A stretch of 64,000 nucleotides of DNA from Vanessa cardui (Eukaryota > Arthropoda > Insecta > Lepidoptera > Nymphalidae): assembly GCF_905220365.1 (NCBI RefSeq), contig NC_061154.1:14694001-14758000 (forward strand). The letters are read 5' to 3'. The translations under genes and the position numbers were made by a program. Below the pieces are notes generated by a model. It was not told the origin of the DNA, did no database searches, and saw only the letters and a program-made list of their open reading frames with translations. Below, in pieces: positions 13,906-26,500 of the stretch (position 1 is its first letter; each line of letters opens with the position of its first letter).

Positions 13906-15780
13906 AAATATTTACCATATCACATACAAGGTTAAGCGAATGGTACATCCGTATGTCTCTTTTATTCATACATAAATAGACAAAGACAAAACAATGCAAC
14001 ACCTGTTAAACTTTTATTTTACAATAGATTTTTTTATACACACGATCTTTATACTATCTGTAAAAATATGACAGAAATATGAGTTAAAAAAATTGTGTTT
14101 CTAAATATGTTAATTATTATATATGTTCTTTAAAGTTTTCGTAATAATTATGTTCGAACTCTAGGCGAGCAGTAGTTACAAGATCGGTTGAAACGTAGTC
14201 TGTACTAATAACTTAGAAACTCACCTAGAACGCAATATTAACATACATTTATGAAATATACATTCCATAAGTGTTTTGAAAAGTAGACTATATTTGATAG
14301 GATGTTTTGTTTAATAAGAATAAAACAAAACGGTAACAAAAATCGATATATAATTCTCTACAATACAAAATAAATAAGTAAAGTTCTTGTATACAAATAT
14401 CCTAACCGAAAATTGTTGTAGATGAAACATTAATATATGTATATTCAAAATTGCTCAAAGTACTATGACTGTTCAAAGTTGCAATTTTGATTCTAGTCTT
14501 GTAAAATACCTTATTTATGATGAAATTATACTTGTAATCTTTAACTTAACTTCTACATTAACTTTGTCATAGTTATAGTAATAAGATAAGAAAGTCTATA
14601 TAGGATTAATTTATTGCGAAATAAACTCTGTTGTGTAATCTCTTCACGTTTAATCACCTACACCGATTTAAATAATATTTCGTATGAAGACAGTTTAACT
14701 CTCTAAAGATATAGGCTACTTTTGTACACCTGATGTTATTAAATACGTATATGAAGTTAAAAGGGGGACGACGATTGTTTATTCGATGTACAGTTGTTGT
14801 GTGTTCGATGTAAATAAAGTTTTACAAATTTCGTGTGGGTAAAGCCTATTCCTAGCCTGTTCAACTAGTAATAAATATTAGGTATTAATAATAGGTAATC
14901 TTTTCAACTATATAAGACAAAATGAAATATAGAATGTGATCAATGTGAGTCCTTTTATTTCCCTTAATATGAATGAACAATAATTAAGCTTGATAGAATA
15001 TTTAAGACTTGAAAATGTAACAAATAAACAAGTTCACTTTCGAATTTGTAACAGTAATTAGGATGTGTAACTGTTACATAATAACTAGTTGTCCGGTCTG
15101 ACGTCACGCGGATAAAATAAAGGTCTGATGTCCTTAGTAATGAGATCATTTATTGAAATATCCCCATTTATCTACCGCACTTTGCCGAATAAAGTGTTAT
15201 TAGGCGGATCATATAAGTATAAATGTAACCTTGATTAATTAGGCATTACTGATACGTATACCTCGTGCAGACCTCAATCACCCTGTGCCCTGTTCGAAGA
15301 TACAGGTCTGTTTAGAACAACGTCTCGTTCCGTACTGATTTATTTGGCGACAAAGAGGCTGTATCGTATCTCTTGTTTAAAAATATATATCGCAAAAATA
15401 AATCGAAAGTCCCCTCGATGTTGTATTATTCAATATGTTGATGTCAATAAAGAATCTTGTGATAGATAGCCACGAAACTAAATACGAATAATTACGTAAA
15501 CACAGCTTACTCTGTTTATTTAAAAAAATCAAGCGAAAGGGGTAATAAAGATTAATAAATAATATATTAAAGTTTCACTGACAACGATTACCGAGGAAAA
15601 ATGTTTTAATGCATCTTAAATAAGTTTTTTTTACATATTTATATCAACGCCTTAATATATAATATCTCACTGTACGCTCGACTTGCGTTTGCTCATGCGT
15701 GTATCATTTCCATTATTTTGTTACAAATATAAAGCTACTATTCCATACAGTAAATGATAATATAAAAATAACTTTATTAT

Positions 15781-15945
15781 GATGAGATGGCCCAATGGTA
15801 AAGATGCAAAATCGTAATTGATGATTGGGGGTTCAAATACCAATTAACGAGACTAGTATGCGTTTGTAATACCTTTCTTACTCATTGGTGACGTAACACA
15901 TCGTAAAGAATATTTGGAATTTAAATCTGCCAGATATGTTCCTAC
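15781..15945 (+). repeat. Degenerate copy of the tRNA-derived SINE (5' part)
   Basis: GATGGCCCAATGGTAAAGATG and GGGGGTTCAAATACCA correspond to the A and B boxes. The body decays rapidly afterwards. Confidence 0.65.
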
Positions 15946-16649
15946 TGAGCCATCCAAATATTGCATTTTTTATATAGTATTATACTTAACAAGGAATTAC
16001 TAATATTTATATATTAAGTTTTTAAATTGTATTGGGCGCTAACTGGTCTATTGACGCTTCAAATTTTACTAAACGGATTTGTACTACATGCTTCAACATT
16101 AAAATAAAATAAAACATACATTGTAAAACTATTATCTCGCTTATATAAATAAATATAGACTGTATCAAGTTTTACTTGATTTCATTTAAAACGCTCGTAA
16201 CTTTTTATTAATAGTATTACGTAACAGAAACAGTTGATATTATAAATTTTATTAATGAACTACTAACTTATAACACTGAGTTTGCATTCGCTGGTATTAA
16301 TATATTCTCAAACAATGTATACTGGTTTACGTTTTGACATTAATATTTTATAATTACATAAGATCCGTTGGAGTAATCAAAGTGTTATGTAAATACCTCA
16401 TTTAACGTACTACCACTTTGAATATGAATGTTATAGAGTTGCTTATTGGAAAGGAATATTAAAATGTTGTTACCGTACTATGTATGACAATTATACGGCT
16501 TATTTTCGTGTAGTGAAAACGCCGAGGTGCGCCTAATCACGACTCGTAAGCCGTAACGGCGAACGACACAATCCTTACTTTGCTATTATCTACTTCCTTG
16601 TTTGCGGTTGGTACACCACAATTTTGTTTTAATATATCTATGTATATAT

Positions 16650-16820
16650 AATATTATAAATGTGAAAGAATCTCAGTGTGCTTCTACTTCATGACCAAAC
16701 CAATGAAGTGAATTTGATGAAATTTCTTATGAAGCAAATTAGAATTCCAAGGGAATATTTAGGCTACTCCTTTTGCCTATCACGTGACAGCCAACCCCCT
16801 AAAACACGGGTGACAAATAG
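16650..16820 (+). repeat. Interspersed element, same family as at 1.65 kb
   Basis: AATATTATAAATGTGAAAGA, GAATTTGATGAAATTTCTTA, GGCTACTCCTTTTGCCTATC, ACGTGACAGCCAACCCCC and TAAAACACGGGTG. Confidence 0.8.
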
Positions 16821-17451
16821 TTAATAATAGATTATAATGTAAATTCTATTCTATGGAACATACAAGAAATAAGTAGATGCCTCCGATCTATTTAAATAAA
16901 AGAATTTCGAACTTCTCACCACGTGATCGATTGCAAGTTGGAAAAGTCTGTCTGTCTAAATTAATTCCGACACGTGCAAGTTTCCTCTGAAGGCGATAGT
17001 CAGGAAGAACTGTGAGATTATTTGTCTTTCGCTTTCGATGACAGAATCCAAGCCATGCCGATTTATTTTTATTTATACTCGATATTTTGATTGACCGAGC
17101 ATTAAATTATAAACACAATTATTATAACAGTGTTGCTTGTCCACGTTTAGATTTTCGATTAAAATATAGATATTCCATTTAGTAGGCCAGCCCGGCTCTT
17201 TGCTCGTGATATTAAATTATTACTATATAGAACGTCATCCTAACATATGTATGTGATGTTACCCAACGAAATAATTGAAAACAAGGTTGTTACGATTTAA
17301 TTATTTTATCTTAAGTTCTGTATGTTGAAATGTTATAATAACAGTGAATCCTTCTGCGTCGACGTTTTAATTTTTATCTTGATACAGTGCAGTTAGCAAC
17401 GCAAAATTTATTTGCGTTTTACTAACTACAGTAACTTATGTAACGCTTGTG

Positions 17452-17676
17452 AATTTCCCACTGTTGGGCTAAGAATTCCTCTTTGGAGGAAAGCGTTTTG
17501 ATCTTATTCCACCAGATGCAGATTTCCTTAGATATTTTGCTTCACCACTCGGCATGAGATAAAATATATTCACAATAATCACAGTCATGATAACGCGATA
17601 GCTCTTCCCCGGGTTTGAACCCGCAGTCATTTGTTTGTTGGTTGTACGCGTTCTAACCACTGGGATATCTCAGCTC
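17452..17676 (-). repeat. tRNA-derived SINE, diverged
   Basis: Minus-strand copy: TTCCCACTGTTGGGCTAAG at the tail side, CGGGTTTGAACCCGCAG (B-box complement) and TTCTAACCACTGGGATATC (A-box complement) at the head. Confidence 0.85.
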
Positions 17677-19132
17677 AAGTGTCTTTATAATATATAATTT
17701 GTATTCTAACCGTCATTTAGGACTGATAGGACATTTAGGTTCTAAACGGTCTGTTACTATTGTAAACAAATAATCGTCATTGTTAATGCTAATTTCAATT
17801 AAAATTACTATACAGTGTCTTGTGTTCTTTCGCATGTCGAATTATTTACGAAAACGCTGTTATTAAAATAATAAAACCTCAGTTGTTATTTCTTACCTGA
17901 TAAGTTTTTTTGTGATATTAATTTGCGTAATTTAATTATTCTAGAAAGTATGGTTTTTTGATTTTTTTATTTAACTCAGTTATCTAACACGTTGTAAACT
18001 ATTTTCATGGTCAGTTGAATTATAATATAATTATAATGATCTCAATAAGACCTGAGCCGTAACCAGAATATTTAATCAAAAACCATTATAACAATTCTTT
18101 TGACGCAAATTTAAAACGCAAAGCGTCTTATATTAGAAAGCAATTTTCGAAGAAATTTCCTTTGAAAATTTTAAACAAAGTAAAAATGTATTCAAATCCT
18201 TGTTGGATTTAATTACATTTAACCTCCCGTCAACATTGCGCAAAGGTATTTGTTTTCACAGAACGACTGAGACTTCCTCGCTGTTGTTTTCTTAAAATGA
18301 GAAATAATGCGATTTTGTTGTAACTTACAAAAATGTAACAAACAACATAACAACAATAAATCGAGTTCAGGATATATTCGAACAGTTGAAATCAAAAAAG
18401 TTTCAAATAAAATAGTTTATGTGTGTTATAATTATATCAAATAAATACGTCCGTTACGAAACGAAGGAGTGTTGCCGCAATCCACAGTTTGATTGGCATC
18501 TAACTTCGTAATCCTTTACCCGACTAAATTTAGTTGCTCGCTCCTTTTAAGCGGTTTTGGTATTGAAACATTGTTTATTACTTCGCCGTTTAATACTATA
18601 GATGAATTATCAATGAACGATTACTCATACATGTAAATTTTATAAATATTTCTCGTCTCGTTTTAAATTTATTTGAAAAGTACACGAATATTATGCTTGA
18701 AAGTCTGCTTAATGTTAACATATTATGTAATTAATGACACGTGCAGTTAATAGGTATTATTTGTGGACTCGAGATGAGTACAAGATGATCTTCCTGTTCA
18801 CTACCGGCCGTGGTGCTCATTTTCAATCTAGTGACGTAGAAGTATTCCTCAATAAGAAACTGGCCACAGAACGTTCGTGTAATGTCAGAACGTTATATGC
18901 GACATTGACAATCTTTATTTACGTACAACATATAATACGTTTAACACTTAAGCGTAGAAACGAAGTGAATTTTCATGCAAACTCACTAATACTGTTTCGC
19001 GTTTGAACCGGCAAGCTTCGATTGCCGGTTCAAACGGCATTCATTCAATACCAGGATATTCGATCGAGAAACGTCATGATTTGTAGCCAAACAAACGAGC
19101 ATTAAAATACCAATATTGATGAAGATTCGAGT

Positions 19133-19320
19133 AAGTTCGAGTAGGAAAACATCGTGAGGAAACCTGCATGTGACAAATTTCATAGAAATTCTGCTTCATG
19201 TGTATTCCAATAACCCGCATTGGAATAGCGTAGTGAATTTGTTCCAAACCTTCTCCTCAAAGGAAGAAAGGCCTTTAGCCCAGCAGTGGGAATTTACAGG
19301 CTGTTGTTGTGTTGTTGTTG
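19133..19320 (+). repeat. 5'-truncated tRNA-derived SINE
   Basis: It starts within the body (AACATCGTGAGGAAACCTGC) and keeps AACCCGCATTGGAATAGCG, TTAGCCCAGCAGTGGGAAT and the TTACAGGCTGTTGTTG tail. The tRNA-like head is missing. Confidence 0.88.
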
Positions 19321-21395
19321 TGATGAAGATTCAAGAAAAATCACATGTTAATTTTCGTTTTAGGTATTGTAATATGAACCTACCAGTTAAAGTGATCTAT
19401 ATCTGTAACCTTAATGTATTTCAATGTAACATAAATTGAATCTGAATATAGTTCGTGACCAGTTTATATGTAAGAATACTTGTTTCATTTGCCAAGTTAT
19501 TTCTTGTAGAACTAATAGCTGTATACAATTTCGAGTCTTCTTGTTGCGGTTTTGCAATACTCGTGACAGTTCAAATACTTTCGAGAAGTCGATAATTATT
19601 TGCATCTCTTGATGTCCTGGTAACATCGATCTATGGCTTTGCAACATTCTTCGAAGATATATACAGCAATATCATTAATTAGTTTATTATGTATATGTAT
19701 ATATATATGTACATAGTTTACAGTAGATTATATTTTAATTATTTTAGCACGAGTTTATTAAACGATCGCTTTATAAAAATTTTGAATTGTTAGAGCGAGC
19801 TATATACAGCGTGTTCAATCTAGTGAAATGTGCTAAATATTTTTGTGTTCGCTTTTAAAACAAATTAATATCGGAACTATAACTTCATAAGCCCTTATTA
19901 ATATGCTCGATGGGGCATGAAGCGTGATAAAATTCACTCTCACGATTCCATTAGGGAACATACTTTTTTCCAATAGAGGATTTTGTTTGTAACACCCACG
20001 TTCAAAAATATGCAAATAAGTCGACAATATTGTTGGAACAGTGACGCTTTGAACCAGGAATAGACGTGACGAGACCGTTCCTTTGTTATATGAAACCCCT
20101 ACAATATAAAATTTTAGTGTAGAGTACGAATAAAACAGTGAACAATGAGGCTAATTGTGGCTAAAATTGCATACACGCAATGTAAATTCATTTTTTTTTC
20201 ACCAACTCCCAACAAAGAAGCTCATAATATGCTTATATAACTTGGCTGTACTCTTTATATTATTGGTTACGTTCGAATTCATTCTTTTTTTAAATTGCGG
20301 AATATGCGCTCTATATATCGAGTTGCATTAACCTAGAAGAAATATTTCTTTATTTACAATACTATTTTCCTTGATTCCGCTCCAAATTCGAAATTTGAGA
20401 AATTTTATATTTTATTTATGCATATTCATATTATATACAAATACCGGAATACAATACATATAATATTTGTGAATTATTTGAATTTCCAGTCACGCATTCG
20501 AGAACAAGAGCTAAATCAAATGCCGACATCGCGAACTTCGTTAAATGCATACCAAATATATTAACAGAGTTTAGCTTTAAGTTTTGATTTAACTCGAGTG
20601 TCAATGCAGAGTTTCGATTGTTTTTATTTTATGTCAAGTATTCCTGCTAGTAATATATAAATTAATTAAAATATTCAACCTATCGATGAACTAGACAGAG
20701 TAGTTCCAAATTTTAGGCTTATGAAATATTTTGAACGGATAGCGAGGTGATTGATTCTGTGACAGAAAAAAAAAAGAAAGAGAAAGTTAACTGTAATGTA
20801 GGTTCTCCATAATCAAAAACTGGTTTAAAATATTTTCGGCCAAGGATAAAATTTATGCAAACAGTTATTAACATTTTTGTTTCGTTTTAATTGCGAAATT
20901 AACTTCGAGATCTGGTTTATTGTAAATTTATATTGTTCTATCGAGTTATTTTAATATGTGTTTAAAAATAAACATGTATTCAACGTTTTTGTATTATGGA
21001 TCATTCAATTTATGTGTACGATAAACTTTGCACTTACAATTTTATATTTATATATGATATATTACGTATTGTTGCGTAATAATAATAATGGTAATTACTA
21101 ATATTATATAAAAAAGTATTAAACTTCACATAAAACTAGTATCTTGAACATAAAAAAAAAATTCACTTTAAAACTACATTTGAATAAAATAAAAAAAATG
21201 CTTTAACATAAATCATTTATTTATTACTAGCACTAGCTCAAATAGCCAAATCGTCGAGAGCCGTTGTCTGAAGTGAAATTCTACTAAATTCTGGTATAAA
21301 TATAATGGTTTAAGTTCGGAACACTACAAAGTATCCTCTTTTAATAAAAAAGATAAAAAAAAGGTTTTTCTGCATTGTAAGCACACAGAGTATTT

Positions 21396-21401
21396 TTTAT
21401 T
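21396..21401 (-). terminator. Candidate polyadenylation signal AATAAA for the pentraxin-like gene
   Basis: AATAAA on the minus strand lies about 42 bases after the stop codon, in AT-rich sequence. It is the nearest canonical signal; no transcript data support it. Confidence 0.4.
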
Positions 21402-21442
21402 TCTTACAGAAAAATATACTATAAAAAATAAACTTTTCTAGT

Positions 21443-23526
21443 TTAGAAAAAACCACACAAATCCTTTGTTTTCTGGGGATATGAACCTCCGAAAAGTCTA
21501 ACCGGTGTTTTATTCCAATCAATATATAACAGGGAGCTTTGTTTAAATTCAGACTCATCTAATGAGCATACTTTATAATTTAGTGCAATAAATTCAATAC
21601 CTAAGTTTTTTTCCCTAATAGGCGATAGTATTTGTGTGACGTCAACGCTACCGTCCGGCTGAACGTAAAACAATCGATCGTATAATTCGACATTTTTGCA
21701 AATTTTAGGTCCGAGAGAAGGAGGTACGTTTTCACCTTTACTGTCGATATCAGATCTATACCTGTTTATATCCGGAATAGTCTCGTCTCCACCGATAAAA
21801 CTTTGCTGATTTTGCTCTCCATTGTTCCCAATTATAAAACGCTCATTCAGAGCATTACCTATTTTAACATTTTGATTGAAGTCGTTTTTAGTAGAAGTAA
21901 TTTTATGTCGAACATTTTTACCCGAGCCGGGTGATTTTTTTGCGTGTTTTGGTAGAAAACCATGATTGTATTTTAATATGGAAATCGAATCCGCATTAGG
22001 ATTTGTTAAATTAGATATTTCTATTGCCATGGTACGGCCATTCAAAATAGGGTCTTCGTCAAAACTTTTAACTATTTTATGATTATCTGGCATATATTTT
22101 AACCTGAGTGATGGATATTTTTTCTTCGCTTCGGCTTCTTTCGTATCAATAGTGACCTGATTTTCAGTCGATCCCATATTAATATGTCGCGGTGTATAAT
22201 CGTTACTAAAAGATTTGACATTGTGCCACTTATTGGCATTTGAGAGACTCTTAGTGTAGACATCATCGCTACTGATTGTTTTTTTGTTTCCATCTATGAA
22301 GTATTCAGTCGATTTTAAAAATGGAAGTATAGTCATTAAATTGCTGTTTCTGTAACGGTTTAAACGATCTTGCAATTTATTTATATTTATTTTCGAAGAA
22401 GCAACAAATGGTCGTGGTTTTAGTATTTCGCCTGACAATTGGTTATCAACATCCCTGTAAATTCTATGATCTTTATTATTTTTAATAACTCCACGATTAA
22501 TTATTTTAACATCATGAGCTTGTGTCTTAGCATGGGATTCTAAAATTTCGCTTCTTATATCGTCGTGTAGTATTTCAACATTTATTTCTGGATGTTTAAC
22601 CTCACGTTTATTAATGCGTTTTTCGATGATATTTTTTCTTTGTACTTTGTAAGGTGGACGAATTTTAGTTAACCTTAAATCAGACGCATATGGAAACGAA
22701 TCAGATAGTTTGATTAATGGAATTGTTGGTGATACCTTTTTCTGTTCTCTTTGTTGATTGTTGAAATTTTTAATATAATTTAAAACACTATTAGCGAATT
22801 GTGAACTTGTCCATTGGCCATATACTTTTACATTTTTCTCTGGTGGAGGAGGTTTTTCTATGTCAAATAATCCATAAGTATTTTGGTAAGAAACACTCTT
22901 TGCAGAATTTACTTTTCCGGATTCCTTTAATTCAAAATAGGGAATTACTAATGGTTTCCTCATCTTACCGTGTGAACGTACAAAACCTTGGAATGATGAT
23001 GGAGGCGGCGGTGTTTCATATTCCGATACTGCTGGAAGTTCTTGAGTTCCAGAACCAGATAATTCCGTACTTTTACTATTTCTTCCTTTAAAATTATTAG
23101 TATTGCCGGTTTGACTCATAAGATTCCAAAATTTTACCTTATCACCATTACCTTTAAAACTTTTATCCACTAAGGAAAAATCCAAAATTTCTTTTTCATT
23201 TGAACTATCCGTCAATTTCATTTTTACAGATGAAAGATCTAGACCAACATCGTGTTCTACTGTACTGTGTGGCGTTGTAAATCTTATAAAACTTCGAGTA
23301 GTATTGTAAAGAGGAAAGTTCGATGTTTCGGCAGACTCTTGTGTGTTGTCTCTAGACATATTCCCAAGTACTATATATTTAATATTATTGTTAGCTATTA
23401 GTTTGTTTTTTGTAAATGATTTCTGTCGGAATTCAGGATTTCCCTTAATTGTATAATTTCGTTCTATTGTCGATGAAAGTATCATGTTGGCTCCAAATAC
23501 CTCGCCGTCTAAGCCACTTGGGATAC
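21443..23526 (-). CDS. Pentraxin-like gene exon 5 (end of domain, long tail, stop)
   Basis: This single large exon opens after attatag with GIPSGLDGEVFGANMILSST, the end of the pentraxin fold, and continues for 694 residues to a stop at 21443. The tail is hydrophilic and low in hydrophobic residues. It contains ETPPPPSSF and EKPPPPEKN, dibasic runs (IIEKRINKREV) and an RIYR site that could be cleaved by a furin-like protease. The last 90 residues look folded: KICKNVELYDRLFYVQPDG, then KVCSLDE and KDLCGFF, three cysteines in all. Confidence 0.9.
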
Positions 23527-26500
23527 CTATAATAAAATAACAAAAGACGTATCAATATTGTAATTAGGCTGAACGTATACTGGATGTTATAATGTATTAC
23601 CTGAGTCGGTAATACCGTAACCGATAATGACGCTCCCTCCACCAGGAATCACGAAACCATAAAGCTGTAAAATAAGTTAATATTAACCAATCTCATACGA
23701 ACAATTTCGACGCAGCGTAACATGAAAGTGCTCGCGTCTGAAAATTTCTTGCACAACAAATCTAGTTATGCAAGACAGAGATTTGCCACAGGTAATCATG
23801 ATCCGACTTGTCTATATAACTGTTCGTGACCTTGTATATAAAAAGCTTGAGCAATGCCCTTTTAAACGTGTTGTATAATAATAAATACATATTGTAATCG
23901 AACTCTACGTAATAATAATACTTTAGTCTAGAAAATCTTTATCATTGAGGATAATGTGGAATCAAAATAAAATAACTTGAAGCTCCAATACAAGACGTGT
24001 GCATGGAAATAACCTTAACAAATAGAATTAGGCTGTAAAACGCAAAGGAATGCATACACTCTGAGCGGCCTCGCAGGATGCCAGTCTTCCATCCACGTAC
24101 AATGCCCACGCGCCAAAATCTGATTGATAGGACAGACATATGTGACGCCAGGTATTTTTATTTATATCGACCAGGGCACTCGAAGCAGCTCGTCCGTTCA
24201 TTGATATTTTAATATGACGTCCTCCAGAATCGACCCAAAGCCTCACTACACGATTATTACTGTTTGCTAAAAAAAAACACGCTCTAAATAGTTGAATTTA
24301 GTACTCGTGATTATCGTAAATAGACTGTGAACCGGCTAATCAAGCCCTCATAAATTATAAGCGTCTTAGTTAAGTGCGCGTTTGTATGTAATGTGTGTAC
24401 AAAAAAATTACTTGTTTACGTAAATATCGAGAACTAATCAAATTAGACACTATATTTCACACTAAAACACACGTTATTAACGTGAGTTTTGTAGCGAAAA
24501 TTGTATTAGAATGTACTTGACAGTAAAGTGAAATAAATAATAATAAATATTGGACAACATCACATACATTACTCTGATCCCAATGTAAGTAGCTAAAGCA
24601 CTTGTGTTATGGAAAATTAGAACGACAGATAGCAACGACAGTACCACAAATACCCAGACCCAAGACAATATCGAAAACTAACGAACTTCTACATCTACTT
24701 GTCCGGGATTCGAACCCGGGTCTTCGAAGTGTTGTACCCATGAAAACTGGTGTACACATGAATCGACCCTTAACCGTTAAGCTTAAGTGTAATTCGATTT
24801 TCGTAAAGTAATATGAGTAGCTCCGTTCCATCAATATATCTTTATATAAGTCGACCACAGCTCGCTTTGTTCGCGTTTAATTAATCAGTGAACAGTAAAC
24901 CACTTCATAAAGCGTCGTCATAAACGTTCCTCTGTCACATTGTTCGACGTAATAGACTACGTTTACTTTGGGGACAACACCTTGATAATCACCATTGAAC
25001 ATAACTGGTTACGCAATACAAAAAAATTAAAATATTAGGCAATATTGCACCAAACTGGTCCAAAGGGGATCGTGTTCATTAATATTGTATTGCAACTATA
25101 TTTACTCAACGATTCTTACATACATTATTTGTAAATGTTTTAAATTTAATTATACAATTCACGGCTTTTTTAAAAATATTTCGAGCCTATTAACTAGGTT
25201 GGGCTTAAAGTATAAATTAATGCTTATATTGTAATACTAATTTAACTAGTCATAAAAACAATATGTACTCACGCAATGCGAAAGATATGAATACAAAATA
25301 TATAAAGGTATTTCATAAATGTACGGAGCTCTGTACAGATGACAAACACTATAAATAAAATAAGGCAAACGCAATTAGGTATTAAATCGCACATTTAATA
25401 AAATACATTCAAATGAAAACGATAACATTTAAATTATAATTATCGCAATGGTAAATAGCGTTTTGAATGACGACAGTGCGATTTAATTGTATTAAAATAA
25501 TATACATATTATTCCACATAAGTTATATGATATGCGAATTAAACTGAGTCGAATTATTTATAGTCATCGTTATTCCGTACGTTATGATTTTATTTCAGAG
25601 TTAATATATGTGTGAAATTTCATATGAATGTCCATCTGGACACTCATATGAAAATAAATTATTGTTTATACTTTCAGAAATTTTATGAATTAGCGTTGAA
25701 CTTAACTATACTCAGATTTCACTGGAACATTGAAACCAAATATTCACGTTCGTTACCCAAGACACCCAAGAAACATTGAATGGATTGTGTGAAAGACGAT
25801 ATGGTTAGAAAGAATGTTACTTGTGAGATGACGTCTGTCAGAGAAGTATGGAAGGAGAAGAAATGTTGCGCCGCCCCCAAATAAAATTGGCATAAGGGCA
25901 GGAGGATTATGATTCACGTTCGTTACGTTTAAAACAATATAACTTACCGACATAAGTAAAAACGCTTTGATCTCCAGATAGATCAAAAAAACGTAGCCAA
26001 GTGCAAAATGTAAATTCCCGTATCGGCGGTGTTTCCAAATCGTACTGAAGGAACTGAAATAATGATTATTTATTAAATTTTGTAAACAATACATCTTACA
26101 TACTAATGCAGAAGTTGTTGAACTAATAATAAAACGATCATTTAATTTCGCCAAACTATGACGATTCTTTTGAATGAAAGTCGATACACAATCCTTCGTA
26201 TCGAGCTCTTGCTATTTGATACATCCATTACTACAATGAAATTGAATTATTTATATATAATATTGCTAGCATTGGTGTTGATCTAATTATTTTGTGCCAA
26301 ATTTATTCACACAATCAGGAAAGATTAAACGAATTCATTCAAAGATAAGATGATAAGATAAGATATAACGGAAAATTAAAGCAGTGCAACAAGCACAAAG
26401 TTTATAACATCCCAAGTTGGTGGCTTAATTTGAGATGTATGGTTAAAATGTCTCACGTCGCCAATGTCTAGAGGCACTGTCTTACCATCAGGAGGTCCCT

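Larger units (their letters stand above)
8700..21390. other. Noncoding, AT-rich, repeat-bearing; no gene recognised
   Basis: Holds SINE and interspersed-repeat copies at 10.0, 10.7, 11.5, 13.6, 15.8, 16.65, 17.5 and 19.1 kb and the hairpin at 13.37 kb. No coding exon was seen on either strand. It could be intergenic or an intron of the p140Cap-family gene if its 5' exons lie further left. Confidence 0.55.

Noticed and set aside
24690..24785. Functional tRNA gene
   Set aside because: The T-arm is perfect, but no acceptor stem, anticodon arm or A-box can be paired at the right spacing.
24602..24858. Overlapping open frames on both strands (69 and 83 codons)
   Set aside because: They cover the tRNA-like repeat fragment in an intron; the coding look comes from the repeat.
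25753..26154. 133-codon minus-strand open frame
   Set aside because: It overlaps pentraxin exon 2 in a different frame and is hydrophobic noise from AT-rich sequence.
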